A stretch of DNA of 64,000 nucleotides from Todiramphus chloris collaris (lineage: Eukaryota > Chordata > Aves > Coraciiformes > Alcedinidae): NCBI GenBank assembly GCA_025345505.1, contig JANVCC010000076.1, forward strand, positions 10,007,156 to 10,071,155, written 5' to 3'. Below are positions 23,254 to 37,110 of this stretch, one piece after another. Every line of letters starts with the position of its first letter. Position 1 is the first letter of the stretch. The notes beneath the pieces were generated by a model. It was not told where the DNA came from. It did no database searches and worked only from the letters and a program-made list of their open reading frames with translations. The translations under genes and the position numbers were made by a program.

Positions 23254-23463
23254 GTATGACACAGGAAGGTCTCTTCAGGGTAAATGGCAGCATGAAAATG
23301 GTAGAACAGTTGCGTCTGCAATACGAGCACGGTGAAGAGGTGGAACTTGTTAAAGATGGTGATGTGTACTCAGCAGCCAGTCTGTTGAAATTATTTTTGA
23401 GAGAGTTGCCAGATGGGATTATCACCTCTGCCTTACATCCCAGGTTCATTCAGCTTTACCAGG
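23254..23463 (+). CDS. FAM13A: FAM13 exon 3: RhoGAP core with arginine finger
   Basis: Completes Gly73 and encodes residues 74-142 plus the first base of Asp143. MTQEGLFRVNG carries the catalytic arginine finger (Arg81 in this numbering), followed by SAASLLKLFLRELPDGIITS with Lys118, which corresponds to the conserved Lys of p50RhoGAP. GAP domains with these residues speed GTP hydrolysis by Rho-type GTPases. The substrate of FAM13 proteins is not evident from sequence. Acceptor 'attacag', donor 'agg|gtaagt'. Confidence 0.95.
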
Positions 23464-24450
23464 GTAAGTGAAAGGTAAAATCTCCATCCTCCAATGTGCT
23501 TTCTTTCTGGATAACTGGTTAGGCAATGAGCACAACCAATACTCAGTGTTTCTTAGTTTACCTACTTTGTTCTACATGCCCTTTAACTTCATCTCTCAGC
23601 TGCTCCCAGAGTGCTCACAGATGTGCAGTTCTGTTACAAGAGGCAGAAAATTGTTTCTCATGTGGTTGGTAAAGTCTGCACTATTAATGTTTTTCTGATC
23701 CAGTTATATCTGCTGAATATAATCTGAAATGGTCATCTGGTTTCTTTGAGCAAGCTTGTAGACAGTAGTTGCAGTCACTTTAGGACACAGATTCACTTCT
23801 GTTTTGCTAGGGTGATTTTTGCCCATTTCATTCTAATGGACTCTGAACAATTGCAACAGCTTCATCTGCTAATGGAATATCCACTGGGCCCAAAGCATAC
23901 ATTGTCTTAAGTTTCTACATCTCACAATGTGATTGCCTGTCAAAAAGCGAGCCAGTTTGCAAGTTACAGCAGACTCTTACCTTTTATTCCCCATTACAGA
24001 ACACAACCTGAAAGACTCTTTTCTTTCTTTTCTCCACCCATTCAAGTGGTGGATCAACCATAAGAAAGAACATAATTTCTGCTTTGAAAAGTTGAAACTT
24101 GCACAACTGTCTGTCAGATGATTTCTCAGTCTTAATTCACCTGGATCAGACAGTCCGTGTTGTTGTTATGTGGAATTGGGGATGGTTGACCCTGTTCCTT
24201 GACAGTGGCTTCTTACTGTCTTCCTAGGAAGCTGCAAAGTGAGCAGGTAAATGTTACTAGAGGTGTGATTTTTACAGTGAAGTAGGCAAATGTGATGCAC
24301 AATGCAGCAGGGGAATGCATGCTCTGACATGAGGCCCTAGTGGACTATGGTGCAAAGTTCTCAAACTCCTGTTCTGAGGTCTCCCTTATGCTTTTCTTGC
24401 ACGCACTGGAGAGGTTTAGCTATTGCCTGGAGGAGGGAGAACACAATCAT

Positions 24451-24577
24451 CTGTTTTCTTCCTTTTCCTCCTTTTTTCCTCCCCTCTTTTTTAATTCTCT
24501 TTTTTTTTTCCCTCCTTTTTTATTTTTTTCTCCTTTTTTTTTTTCTCCTTGCCTTTTTTCTTTTCCTTCCTTCCTTA
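24451..24577 (+). repeat. Polypyrimidine (T/C) tract
   Basis: About 125 bases that are almost all T and C, with only a few interrupting purines. The complement is a long polypurine strand. Such tracts can form triplex (H-DNA) structures and are often unstable; here it lies deep in intron 3, far from splice sites. Confidence 0.85.
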
Positions 24578-25243
24578 CTGTTTGGGGCTGTACAAACTGT
24601 TGAGGTGGCACTGGAGAAGAGCTCTGTGCCTTCCCTTGAGTGCAGGCATTTCAGCTGTAATCAGGTTGTATGTGGGCTGTATAAAATACCTTTCTCATTT
24701 AGTAAAGTTGTCTGGGGCCCACAGATAGGGTCCAGGAAGTGTTGTGTAGGAAGGTGATGTTGTTTTAGAAAGTCCCTTTTTTTTCTGGTATTGCTCTGCT
24801 TTCTTTTGGGTCATTTAGATTTCACCAGGTCTGACTCATGATCTGTATTCAATCGTGTTCTTATACATAATTTCCACTTAAGTGGTGACTTTTAAGTTGC
24901 ACTTTTGCTGTTCTACAGCCCTGTCCCCACAAAGGTCATACTGATGTATGGCACAAGGAACTACTGATGTACTTTGTGAACAGTGCTTCCCACAGGAAAT
25001 GCAAAATCCCCCAGTACTTTCTATGGAAATGAGAAAGATGTCCTGTATCTTTTATATATTTTTTTTATATTTATGTCCAGATTTAGCCACCTAGCTTTCT
25101 TGTTTCAAAAAGAGAAAAAAAGTGATTAGTGTAAGTTAGGACCCCAGTTCTGCAAAAGTCAGCCCAACTGTGCCATGTCCTCATAGCTGAGTTTGCCTCT
25201 AGTGCACAATAAGCTCCACTTACAGTCCTATTATAATTTTAAT

Positions 25244-25255
25244 GGGGGGGGGGGG
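25244..25255 (+). repeat. G12 homopolymer
   Basis: Twelve consecutive G in intron 3. Likely variable in length and error-prone in sequencing. Confidence 0.9.
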
Positions 25256-28200
25256 AATCTTATTTGAAAAATGACAGATTGGCTGCTATGTCAAGGGGAA
25301 GGCTTTTGTGAAGTTGGAATAAAACTGAGGGGTTCTTATACCCTAGAAAATGCAGCATGAATGATTCACTGCAAGAGGAACTGGTGACTTTCATTGGGTC
25401 CAGGTTAGCTTACGTGGTAGATGGGCCTTTGCTTACAGTTAAATTATCAACCAGCTATGCAGGATTGGATTCTCTTATCAAAGTATGTAAAAGGGTATTA
25501 GTTACAAAATGGTACCAAGAGAGTGTGTGCCTGCATGTTCTTTTTGGAAAGGATGAAGAAAGTAGGTCAACCTCGTTTCAGAGCCAACAGGTTATTAAAA
25601 AATAACTTTGAATCTGGAGCCACTTCTCTGCATGTCTACAGTGAAGGCAATTACAAGCTCTGTTGCAGCCTCTGTATTCCCTGCTATTGAAGCTTTGCAT
25701 GGGAAATGTTTTTTTAGGATTATGTTGGAGTTCCTTTGCAATACTTGCAGGGATTGGTATCAGCATTTTTTTAAGCCAGCTGAGATCTTGGCCTGAGAAT
25801 AACACACAGTTACTGCCTATAAAAATTGTTAGGGACTGGTTCCTCTAGTTAAAAATAGCTGGATTGAAAAGTACAAATTTTACCTGTAGCTTTAATCCTT
25901 TTTAATTCTGGGTATAGTCTATACAAACCAAAGAGTAAATAATCTTCCCTTTTCTGAAAAAGAGAGAAGCTGACCCATTGGTAGTTGAGGAAATCCGTGC
26001 AGCTGGTTTGGCACGCTGTCTGAAGCCTGGGCAACCTCGTGTGAAACCGAGCTCTGCACGCTGCCCCCAAATCCTGATGCATTGTTGGTTAAATAAATAT
26101 TTAGCATAAAACCAAGACTATGCGGTTCCAGAAAACATCACGTAGCATATCCTAAAGGCCGTTCCGTGTGTCCTGACAATTCTCTCTGCCCTTGGAGAAG
26201 GGCGGGGGCAGTGGGAGCTGAGAAGGGCCCCCCTCTGTAAATCATGTTGATGACAATGTGTGTAGCAAGTGCAGGCCAGGGACACGCTGATAGTGATCTT
26301 CATGTTGGCTGGTCTCCTCAGAGTGCCTGATAAATATGAAGGCTGCTCTTTGCAGGGTGTCCTGGGGTAAAAAATTGTCCATCCACAGTCTCTTGTGACT
26401 GAGGCTTCACTGCAGAGCAAAGTGGTGCCTGCCCGTGCAAAACAGGCCGTGAAAGAGTGGTGCAAGTTTCTTTCAGAAACCTCAGCTGGAAGAAGTCAGC
26501 AGCTCCCATGCAGCAATCTCTGCTTGAGCTTGTTTATTCCTTCTGGCTTTTCATTCCTTATCTTTTATATCACAATCACTAACTCCTAAGGCATTTCCAC
26601 ATACTAGGAACTGCATTCACAGCTCTTAATACCCTTTCACAGGTCACTTGCTTTCAGCAAGTTGCAGTACTTTTCCTGTTTAGCATACAGAAAGCTTTTT
26701 TCTCTATATGAATTTCTTTTTTGTTGTTGGATTCTCTCTGCCAGCAGGCTTGTAGTGAAAGTTGGGCTTCTGTCTTCCTCTGGTACTCAATCTAATTAAG
26801 TGGAATGCTATTTGATCACTCTGCCTTCTTGACATTGCTACGTCCTAGAGAATTTGTATTTTTCAGTGGGCAGCAGCTAGATGTGAATTCCATCTCTTGT
26901 ACTTCCTCCCGCTCACAAACTGCCGTGGCTGGCAGGGTTTTGTCGGGTGCCAGTGAATAGCCCTGCTAGTTTTAGGGAGAGGAATGGGAGGTGGTGGAAG
27001 GGAAGGAGCCGCTCCCTTCTGGATCAACAGGTCAGTTTAGGGAATGCTTTCTAGCCAGCAGCTCTTTGAGGTCCATGAACAAGCAGAACCAAAACCACAG
27101 TTTGTGTTGGGGGATTTTAGAGTCAAATTTCAAATTGAACAGTGAGTGTGAAAATGACTAAACGAGTGTGAAAATGAAGAGTCGAGAACTGACCCTTTAA
27201 CAAAGGTAACTGCAGCAGTGCAGCATATCAGATTTTGCTAGACATCTGTGGTTCTCCAGGCTCTTGGGACATTTTAACCTTTTCCTTTGGCTTTTTTTGT
27301 CATTTTGGTGTTATCAGGACCAGTTCCAAATGAGAGAAATAACTTCTGTTTTCCACATGCAGAAGATGTTTGCTATGCAGTAAAAACTCTTGGAACTGGA
27401 TTTCTTACACAGATGATGACACTCAGCAGAGCTGCAAAAGAAGTGAGAGTGCTCTGCTCCCAGTATGTTGGAACGAAGCATAAATATAGCTCTGCAAAGT
27501 GCAATAATGGGGCAGAGCGAGGGGTCTCAAGTTGGATTGAGATGACAGCCTTCTTATGATGAGGACTTCCAGCATTTCTGCTACTGTTGGCAACAAGGTG
27601 TGATTTTTTTTTTTCTTTATACTTTTTTTTCCTCTGGGGCAGGATCGTATCTGAAGCAGATTGCTTTTTGGCAGAGAGAGACTGGAGTTGCACTTCCCAT
27701 AGATTGTGGAGGTGGAAAGAAATGCTTTGATTCTTCCAACGGCCTGGTGGGTGCAGTGGTACTACCACAACACACAACCTGTTGCTTATGTGCTGAAGAT
27801 TAAATTCCTAGGGCACGTTGATAGCTACAGACAGATGCAAGCTTTTCTGTCCTTTCTCCAAGCTGGTAGTATGCAAGGCAGCTGACAGCTATGCAGACGT
27901 GGTAGCATGACACTGAGCCTTAGACTCTCCTCCTGGCCTCACAGCAGAGATAATTAGCTAGGACATGGCACTGCTCTGATACAGTTTCAGTGCTTCCAGG
28001 CTGGAGTTGTTTGGGGTCAGACTATTTGAGACACCAGCAAAGCAAATCCACACACTTGTCTTCAGGCATCCATACCTCTAGTGATGTGCAGGCAGTGTGC
28101 TCCACAGGCAGAAGGAGTAGCATGAAGAAGGCATATAGATTGTGTCTGTAGCATGTCAAAGAAACTCAATATGTTCAGAAATAGGATGAACCATTGGAAA

Positions 28201-31200
28201 ATATGTCCCTCTTGTTGTGATCCGTGGGTGTATACTGAAATAAAATAAGACTGAAAACACCCTTGCAAATGTGTCTGTGCCTCCTACACTGTTGAGGCTC
28301 CTGTTTCTAGTTAAGTAACATTTTTAGAGAGACTGCCTGTCCTTTTCAGTTGTCTTCTTGATTTATCCCTCAGCAGCGAGTCCCTAGCTCAGTTCTGAGG
28401 TGCCACATTGCCTTTGCTGGCTTCTGTGGTCCTCATGCTGAGTTCTGCATCCTCTGGCTGCTGAGCTTAGACCTGGCCTGAGGCTACTGGTTTTCTTCCC
28501 TTCCACAGCCCATAAACCACCATATCATCCCTGGTTTCAAATAACTCATCTAGCTAGGCTTCTTTTGCAGACCTCTTCTGGTGTGCCCTCTGCTCCCAAA
28601 ATGAAAAAGCGAATGCCTTTGACTCTGTCTTGAGAGCACCTTCCCCTTAGCCTTCGTTCTTCTTTTACTTCTTTCTCCTTCTCTCTGCTATAATGGGCAA
28701 AATTTTCCAAAGAGCTTCATATACTGTTCTTGAAAACCACGAGTGTGTTGGTAGCTGGGCATAGCTGAAAATATGGCTTGAATGCAGGTTCCTGAATTGC
28801 CTTTGAAAATCTGGTACTGCGCTGTTGCCTTTATTGACAAGCTCCTTTGTCTCATCTCAGGATGCTGCAGAGACTGAAGCATATGCTGAGCTTCATGCTT
28901 CCCTGTTTAATCTGACTGACTAAAGAAAGACTGCACTTGATAGTCTTGACTTCCATGGAACAGCTTGTAATTCACAACAGTAGGCACGTACGTAAGCGGA
29001 GGGCTTTGGTACGCTTGACGCTTGTCTGCATGCTTGCATAAACAGCTCAGGTGCTCTCCTAACAGTCAGGACCAGCCAAGTAAGCTGGAGTGATTGACTT
29101 TGAAGCAAATTGAAAAATTGTCTAGCAGGTGGAGGAATGCTCCAAGCAATTGGTTGTCATGACTCAAGGCTATTTTTGCTCTCTTAATAAGCTGAAAAGC
29201 TGGTTGATTTGAAGTTAACGCGGTCACGGATAGCGGAGGTACATTGGTCCTGAAAAATGTAGAGAGTGCATGGAATACTGCGTGTTAAATTCACCACAAA
29301 CTGTGATAGTAATTTAAAAAAACAAAGTGGAAACCCATGAAATAAGTGTCAGCAGCAGAAGAATTAACAAACTAGTTTTGGTTTTTGGACTGTATTTGGA
29401 GAAAGGCTTTAGTTCCTTCCTTTGGTTTTTCACTGGAAAAGGAGGACGGAGAGGATAAGCCATATTTTCTTTCTCCTGTTTCCCAAGGACGAGGAATTTC
29501 ATGGCTCAGTAAATGGGGTTTGCTGCCTCATGTTGTTCAGTGTCTCCGTGCCCTTCAATTAGGGTAATTTCTCAAGATCATATGATCTCGTGTCTGTCTC
29601 CGTTCTTGAAAGTACAGAAATGAACAAAGGTTTGGCTGTGCTCCGTGATAAGAATCTCTGATGTTGATCTGCACCACATAATGTATCATGGTTAATGAAC
29701 AGGGACATCCTACCCACCAAATAAAACCGATGCCATGAGGCCAATAGCTTTGTTTGTTGTCAGAGTGCAAACCCGTGTTCAGAATGTTCTGTGACGGTTA
29801 TTAACATCTTTGTAGTTTGAAGGGGTGGAACATCCTTCAGTAAACAGAAAAGTACCTGTCAATCTAAACCCCCAGTGGGAGGCCCAGAGAGGCAGTTAGT
29901 TCTCAAGGGCATTCCCTAATTAGGTGTTGGTATGATGGTGGTGGATGAGGTGCATTTCTTCTGAGAGATCAGTTTAGCTTTCCTCATTCTAACTGCAAGC
30001 AATGTATGGTAGAAAACACTATGTGCCAGTTGTTTTGTCATCTAAAGAGAAGTATGTTAGGAGGTGAATTTTAATATTCTATGTTGAAATCAGTTGTGTT
30101 TTGTTTTTCTTTAAGCCTGGTGAAAAGATAATTGGTAATCAAGTCAGAGACAGTCCACTCCTCTTTGATCAGTACAGATATAAATCCAATTAAATTCCTC
30201 ATTGTTATTCCATTTAGTAAGGCATTTAGAAGCATCCTGAAATTTTGCAGCAGAAATAAAAACAGTAATTCAGATTTCTTACTGTTACCAAGCATAGTAG
30301 CAAAGTCATGATTGTTTTTATTCTGTGTAGCTCTAAAAAAAATTTGAAATACTTTGATAAATAAGCAAATAATATTTTTACTCATCTGCTTCATGCATAT
30401 TTGATATTTGACTTTTCTGAAGAACCGAATTTCTTAGCTGTAGAAGAAAAGGATATAATTAACCAGTTGGTTGGACTGCTTGGTCCTGTAATTTGACTGG
30501 CATTTTAAAATTTGGCCTGCTGTCATGGAAGAATTCATATTAAGTCTGTGGTACCAAAACAGATGCATAAAAATGAATTCTTTGTGCATATATAACTTAA
30601 AAAGGCTTCTCTCACCATGTACTGTATAATGTATGTCATGTAAGGCAGGAAGCCTAAGCTTGGAAGCAGATTAAATCCCACAAGTTTAACTGTATGAAGT
30701 GACAAGTTTGTATGTACAAAACTCATTTCTTTCCCAAACTATTCCATTTATTAGCCACAAAGATGGCTGGTTGTGAAACAGAAATCATATTGCAGTTTAA
30801 TGGTTGAGACTCCTTCTCAGGAGTCACTTTCAGATATTTTTATACAGACTGCTAAGTTACACAACTAACCACTTTAGAAAGCATTCTGCCCCTGGATTAC
30901 TGTGCAACCCAGCTCTGGAATGTTTTTGGGAAATGAAAAGTGAAAATGAAAATTCTGACTCATTTGTAGATACCTTATACTGCCTTCAGAGGTTTTTTGT
31001 TCTTTCCTCCCAGAGCTGTTGGAGAAATGTAAAATGTTCTTTGATCCCGCAGCACAAGGTGTTGGATGTTTTCCTGCCGGTGTTCTCCTCTGCACGTTGG
31101 TAGCAGGGTATACAGGAGAGGCAGCAGGTAGTTACTGAATTATTTCAGATGCAGTCAATTTTGTTACATCTTCTTGACTTAAAATGAATCTTGAAGACTG

Positions 31201-32745
31201 AGCAAGGTTTGGTTTTGATTGATTGTTGGGTGCGTCTCCTTGCCAAGGATCACAATGTCCTGTGGATGAAGAAATACCTTGTTACCCTAAGCGTGGGGAG
31301 GATGTCTGTATTCCTGTGGTAAGACAGCAGCTAATCTGGGACAAGGCAATCTGTTATGGAGAACACAGAGGGTTAGCATTTAGCGTGAGCTCCCTTTGGC
31401 TCTGTGGAATAAAGACATCCTTCCAACCACTAGAACCTTAAAGTAAAACTTTAAGGAAAGATCAATTACCCAACAACAGCCTTACAGCATTAACACTGTC
31501 AACCTATAAGGCTGATAAATAATGAAAAAATGTACTAGAAAGAAATGCACAGCTGCCCTCATGTTAATGGACACTGCTTATCATTAGATCAGTGAGGAAA
31601 ACCTCTAGGACCTGGGGTATTCTGTCTGAAAATGCTGTGTCACAAAACCCCAAGAACTCCGCATATGCGAGAGTTTCAGTGAAGCTGCATTTTCATGAAG
31701 AGTAGAGGTATTTCCAAGCTTTAAGGCATCCTGTTTTGGCATAAAGGGAGGGAAATACTGAATTGTTTTCAAAATTTTGCTTCTATTAATATGTAAACTC
31801 AAGATTTTGATGGGTACAAATTCTTTTTGGAAAATTTCTTCTGGGGTGGAGGAGGGGAGCAGAGAATTGTGCAGATTTTGAGTTCAACTCCCAAAGCAGA
31901 ACACAATTAAGTAGAAGCTCATGGCCTGGGTCTGTATAAACACAGCATCTGTGAAGTTCATGCAGTTTTTGCTTAAAAAAAAACCACAACAAACAAAGCC
32001 AATAACAAAAACTTGCATGAAAGAAAAATTACCTTAGTTGTACTTTAATATTACTCAGTTCATTATAGGAAACTTTTATCTGTACTTAAATTCTAGTAGA
32101 TTGTAGAGTATAACAAGGCTATTCTCAAACCTTAGGCCGAGTTTTTACTTGTTACGGAGTGTAACACTGCCTTCAACAGCCTTTTTTTCTGTGAGCAGGA
32201 CTCCTCACCTAAGATTAGTACAGTGTTGTCAGTCTGACAAAAGATAGAAAATTGAGATTTTCCTAAAATGTACCCACAGAAAGTACTGTAGTACATTGTA
32301 ACACCACCTGCATTTCAGGAGACTTCATTTATTGTTCTTGCTTTCTTCTTTCTGAAGGTTTTCATAGGAGGGGAAACTAAACCAGCATATGTGTCAGGGT
32401 TTGGAAAGCAGGGATAACATCCAGAAGAAGCATGAAAGTAGGAGTTCTGGTAGAGGTGGAGTTAAAGCAGATATAGCCATGTACTGTCTGGGAATAAACA
32501 TGCTGCAATGATTCTGCTCAGGAAAACAGTTACAACATAAAGGTGATCATGAAATTATGCCAGTGGTGGCCAAGGTGAGCCTCAGGAGAAAGGTGCAGGT
32601 TCCTTGAGGGGTTTGGAGGATGCTGGCTCTCTGAGCAGAAATAAGACTAGATTTTAGATCCCACTACTTGCTTACTCACAAAAGTAAGTTGGAAGCAATG
32701 TAGAAAGCCATATACATATGTTTTTTCTTCTCTTGTTCTTCCTAG

Positions 32746-32926
32746 ACACCAGAAACGACATGCAGAAGGAAAGGAACTTGAAAGAACTCCTTAAAGAACT
32801 GCCTGATGCTCATTACTGCCTGCTGAAGTATCTGTGCCAGTTCCTGATAAAGGTTGCTGAACATCATGTAGAGAACAGAATGAACATTTGCAATCTTGCC
32901 ACTGTATTTGGACCAAACTGCTTTCA
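32746..32926 (+). CDS. FAM13A: FAM13 exon 4: second half of RhoGAP domain
   Basis: Completes Asp143 and encodes residues 144-202 plus two bases of His203. Reads TRNDMQKERNLKELLKELPD, then AHYCLLKYLCQFLIKVAEHH and NICNLATVFGPNCF. LPxxHYxLLKYLxxFLxxVxxHxxxNxM and NLATVFGPN are the conserved RhoGAP helices; the Asn of FGPN is the residue that contacts the GTPase in p50RhoGAP. Acceptor 'ttcctag', donor 'ttca|gtaagt'. The domain is intact. Confidence 0.95.
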
Positions 32927-33799
32927 GTAAGTTGGGGTTTTCACTTTTCTGCCTGTGTTGAGGGAGAGTGTATTGGAGCAGATGGCCAGAAAGGTAGCTC
33001 AGAACCGTAATTTGTCAGGGGGATCAAACGGAGGCAATGCCTGGGGCTGTGTGAGAAATTTTAGTGCTAAAGCTATTGTTTGAGCTGAATGGGAACTGAG
33101 TTGCTCTGCCATCTCCTCTTGCTCTTTTTCTAAACAGTTGCTCAGTTTTCTGTTGCTTCATTGATCGCAGAGCAGGACTGTAGCAACGAAAGACCATTTA
33201 AGTGCAAGGAGACTTGTGCTCATACAGCTTGCTTTCTTTGCAGTCAGTGAGGTTCCACTAGTCTCTTGAGACTTCTTACTGGATTAATTAGTTTTACTAG
33301 TTTCTTTCATTGGGCCCAGTGAAGACAACATGTTGTCCATGCTTATGGAGCTTGCAGCAGTAGTGAGAACAGTTATTTCCAGGTGCAAGAATACACTTGA
33401 AAGAGAATGTTTCTGTTGAGTCACTGCTATGTTGCAGTGGACCATGAGCATCTTCACCCCAGTCTTGTCTGCAGTACACCCACTGGATGGCATCCAAGAT
33501 CTAAGACGTGGCAGACACACAGGAAGTATAGTTCAGTCATCAGTCTTGAAAGATGTGTGCTATCAGTGAAAGGAGACAAGTGAGTTCCTTGTAGCAAATG
33601 TCAGATTTATATTGAACTTTCTAAAATTTCATTCAAATAATACAGAGTTGCCTAATAAGAATTAGATTAGTCTCATTAGGCAATTAATCTATCTCTCTAG
33701 GCTTCCCCTGTAGCCAGTGGAAAGAAATAGACTTCTTTAAAGAGAGAAAGCAGAAATTAGGTACCTTGTAATGTACTGGGCTGGTTCCACATACCTAGG

Positions 33800-34135
33800 T
33801 TGAGTGCTGTTTGCTCCCTTTTTAAAGGAGCATATGTTTTCCCATTGATTAGGGAGAGAACACCCAGAGATGAGACACTTCAACCAAAGCTTGTCCTTGT
33901 GACTACCCTGCTGCTTCATCTTAAGGTGTTGCTCACGGACGATGAAGGTGAATACGTGAGCATTAAAGCATTTGTTGTATTAGTACAAAAAGCTAAAACC
34001 TATTTTGAAAAGAATTGTCTTCCTCTCCAAAAGAAAGAAAACTCAAAAGACAGTATGTGCAGAATGCAGAATATGAGAGTTAGTGGAAGCACAATACTGC
34101 AAATTTCTGACAAGGAAAAGAAAAACAGTTTTTAA
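33800..34135 (+). other. Unidentified open frame with protein-like composition
   Basis: Open for 112 codons to a TAA at 34133-34135. The C-terminal part (KVLLTDDEGEYVSIKAFVV, AKTYFEKNCLPLQKKENSKD) is charged and balanced in composition, unlike most chance frames in this intron. A pyrimidine tract and 'ttttaaag' (33820-33829) and a second AG (33926) could act as acceptors, so an alternative 3' terminal exon or an old retrocopy is possible. I do not recognise the protein, and chance remains the likeliest explanation. Confidence 0.15.
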
Positions 34136-36716
34136 GAATTACATTTCTATGGACAGTTTGGGAATTTCTGTCTACATGTGTTAGAGTTAAGAACAAACAA
34201 AATAAATTAGAAGAATCTGAGTCCAATGACTGAATCTGTATGACTCAAACTCCCAAGTGGCTGTTAGAATAATGTTTAATTTTAATTTGCTCATCACTTC
34301 ATTCAGGAAAGGTTAAAAATTAGCTCTGCATTCTTTTTGGTGTAGAATGAAGATGGTTGCAGTTTGGAATTGCAATTAGCATTTTTAAGATTAAACCAAA
34401 GCATACTACTTAAAAGCTGGATAGTTGTTGCCTCAACTGATCTCTGCTCCCAAAATGGCATGCAAATTTTGTAAGGTACAGGGTCTGTGTGTAAGGGGGG
34501 TGGAATCACATCGTTCATTGCAGAAGACAGTGAAGGGCAGAGCTTAGTGGAGGTGAAAACACAAGGGTTCTAGTGGCTGAATGCAGCCAGCCCTGCAGTT
34601 GTGACACACACTGAAGTAAGTGCTCACGTAGCAAAAGAGGCGGTGAGAACAAGGCTTGACACTTAACAAATGGCTAATGCATTTTCTAGAAGACCCAAAT
34701 ACATCAGAATTGTTGATGTAGATTTTTATTTAAACAAAGCTTCACCATCTGCTAATTCAGCTATGTGTTTCGTCAGCTCTTGCCCTTTCCAGGGTCATTC
34801 AGGATTATGGTCCAGACACAAAGTTGTGGGCAACAGTTCCAATACCCTTTTCTCCTGTGTTAGTGGATGCAGTCTTAAATTGCTGAAACTGTGACCATCT
34901 GTATCAACAAAGGTTTGGTAAGAGGAGGAAAGAACTTGTAGCACTGAACTTCAGGCTTTGGGTTTAGCCAGATGGTTGGCCAAGCAGCCAGAGAGAGATC
35001 CTCAGAAGGCAATTCAGAGCTCTGGAATAAGGCTGCCTGAAGCCTGCTTGGCAAGGGCTGTCTGACTACTGGCTACAGACAGCCCCTAGAGAGGCTTGCT
35101 GCAGAAATTACTATCAGCAGGTGGTTGAAGCGAACGCTTGCGCTTTGCGTTGTTTGCTCCGAGTGGTATATGGGGTGTTTCTCTGGCACGTGGAAGGGAG
35201 GCTTAGCATCCAGCTTGTCAGCAATTACACTGCTCAAGCAGGAAGATCTGAGATTTTTCTGTCAGGAATTCACACTCATGCCTAAAATCAACGTTGGAGT
35301 CTGTGTTGTTAGTGTAGTGTCAGAGAAGATAAAGCCCATCTGCTGATATTGAAGATTTACTTTCTGCAAGGTACTTTTAGTGACAAATTAGCTATTTCAA
35401 CATTATCCCTTACTTTATAACTGAAGCTGGTTTACAGTTGAATAAATCTCACTGTTGGGCCACCTTTCAGACATTTTAATTCTCTTCATCTCATTCTTTT
35501 CTGCTGTGTCACATTCTCAGTACCTCATCTCCTAAACTTTCAACCCTTATTACTTTTATCTTATCTGTCACTTCCCATGCTTCCTTACTTGCTGTTTGAC
35601 AAACTGCACTGATGCTTTGCTAATGAATGGTTATCTTACGCTTTCTGTGTTTCTAATGAATATAAAAAGGGTGAAAATGTCTATTTGCATTCCTTCTAAT
35701 GAAGTGTGATGTAAGATACAGGAAAATGTAAAGGGCAAGGTCAAACAGCTCAAAAAAAGGAAAATGTGACGGTTTGAGATTCAGTGCACTTTTTTTTTCC
35801 AACTTGGATTGTTGAGATTTATTGTGGTGGAAGCCAAAGGTCAAAAATACAGAGAAATACAGCCCTTGAGGAACAATGAGCATGAAGGTATTGGAACATA
35901 AATAGTTATCCTTTCTGTCACTGAGCTAATCAGTGTGAAGTATTGACACTTGCAGTGTGGTTACTCTTGGAGGAAGTTACTGTTAATTGACCTGAATTTC
36001 AGCTCCTGTAGAGCCATAGCCTTAGTTCTGGCCTGCTGTGGGTCTCTGCTTGGCTCTCACAGCTTGTACTGAAGAGGAAAGAGAGCACCAGCTGGGTTTT
36101 CTCTCCTCTCTTCTCTCTTCAGGCTGGGTATCAAAGGGGCTGCAGCACTCATCGCATCCTTTGGTTGGGATGGTAAGAGACATGAAGTCTACTAGTTGCA
36201 GGGTAAGCAGAGGATCCACTTGCACTCTTTTTTGCAGCTGTCTCTCAAAGAATGGTATCTCTGTGTGGCCTCCATCATTCAAGCCCTCACTAACCTGACT
36301 GCATTTCATTCCAACAGAGATTAAGCATATTGTGAGAGATTGCTCCACCCCCCAAAGTGGCTGGCAAATCTAGTTAAACTGCTAGAGTTAGATGCAGTTA
36401 CTCCTGTATGATGACTTCATCACAGAAGTTACCTGAAAGCATTAGGTATGGAAAAAAAGATAGATTGTCTTTATGTATGGAGAAAATGTAGATTGTCTGT
36501 AGGGTAGCTGTAGGTATTCAGAGATTCAAAAAGTTTTCCAATGTGTTGCTGAAATTGTAAGAATTGAAACCTGATCTGAGGTTCTGCATGAATGTTTTAC
36601 CTTGGTTTTTAGCAACCTTGGAGTCTACACAGATTGGGTATATGAAACTGAAGTGAAAGATGAGGGGCTGAACTAGAGCTCTTCAGTGAGTAATATTGTC
36701 CTTTGAAACATGGTGT

Positions 36717-37110
36717 GAATCATAGAAAGGTAGAGATTGGACGGGACCTCTGGAGATCACCGAGTCCAACCCTCCTGCCAGAGAAGGATCTCCCAGGACA
36801 GGCCACACAGGAACAGATTCAGGAGGATTTTGAAAGTCTCCAGAGGAGACTCCACAACCTCCCTGGGCATCCTGTTCCATGCCCCATCACCCTCACAGGA
36901 AATAATTTTCTCCTCCTGTTGAGGTGGAATTTCCTGTGTTCTAGTTTGTGCCCATTGCCCCTCATCCTATCACAGGGCACTACTGAAAAGAGACTGGCCC
37001 CTTCTACTTGACACCCACCCTCAGATATTTGTAAACATTCATAAGATCCCTTCTCAGTCTTCTCTTCTCCAGACTATTCCTTCACTTTCCAGCTCCTCAA
37101 CTCTGCAGTG
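36717..37110 (-). mobile_element. CR1 LINE 3' end, antisense to FAM13
   Basis: Begins with 'aatcatagaaagg' and runs through 'gagtccaaccctcctgcc', 'ctccagaggagactccacaacctccctgggcatcctg' and 'cataagatcccttctcagtcttctcttctcc', the reverse complement of a CR1 3' region. The far edge blurs after about 37072. It shares long identical blocks with the sense copy at 42259-42657, so both belong to one subfamily. Confidence 0.92.

Larger units (their letters stand above)
23464..32745 (+). other. FAM13A: FAM13 intron 3
   Basis: A 9.3-kb intron, AT-rich, with a polypyrimidine tract (24451-24577) and a G12 run (25244-25255). Several open frames of 60-136 codons lack family signatures. I find no exon, named transposon or RNA gene here. 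Confidence 0.8.

Noticed and set aside
36000..36340. Stretch with split-frame coding appearance (for example IKGAAALIASFGWD and ASIIQALTNLTAFHS) suggesting an endogenous retrovirus remnant
   Set aside because: Two short peptides in different frames feel retroviral, but no LTR, no other retroviral domain and no clear family match is visible, so it is not called as a feature.
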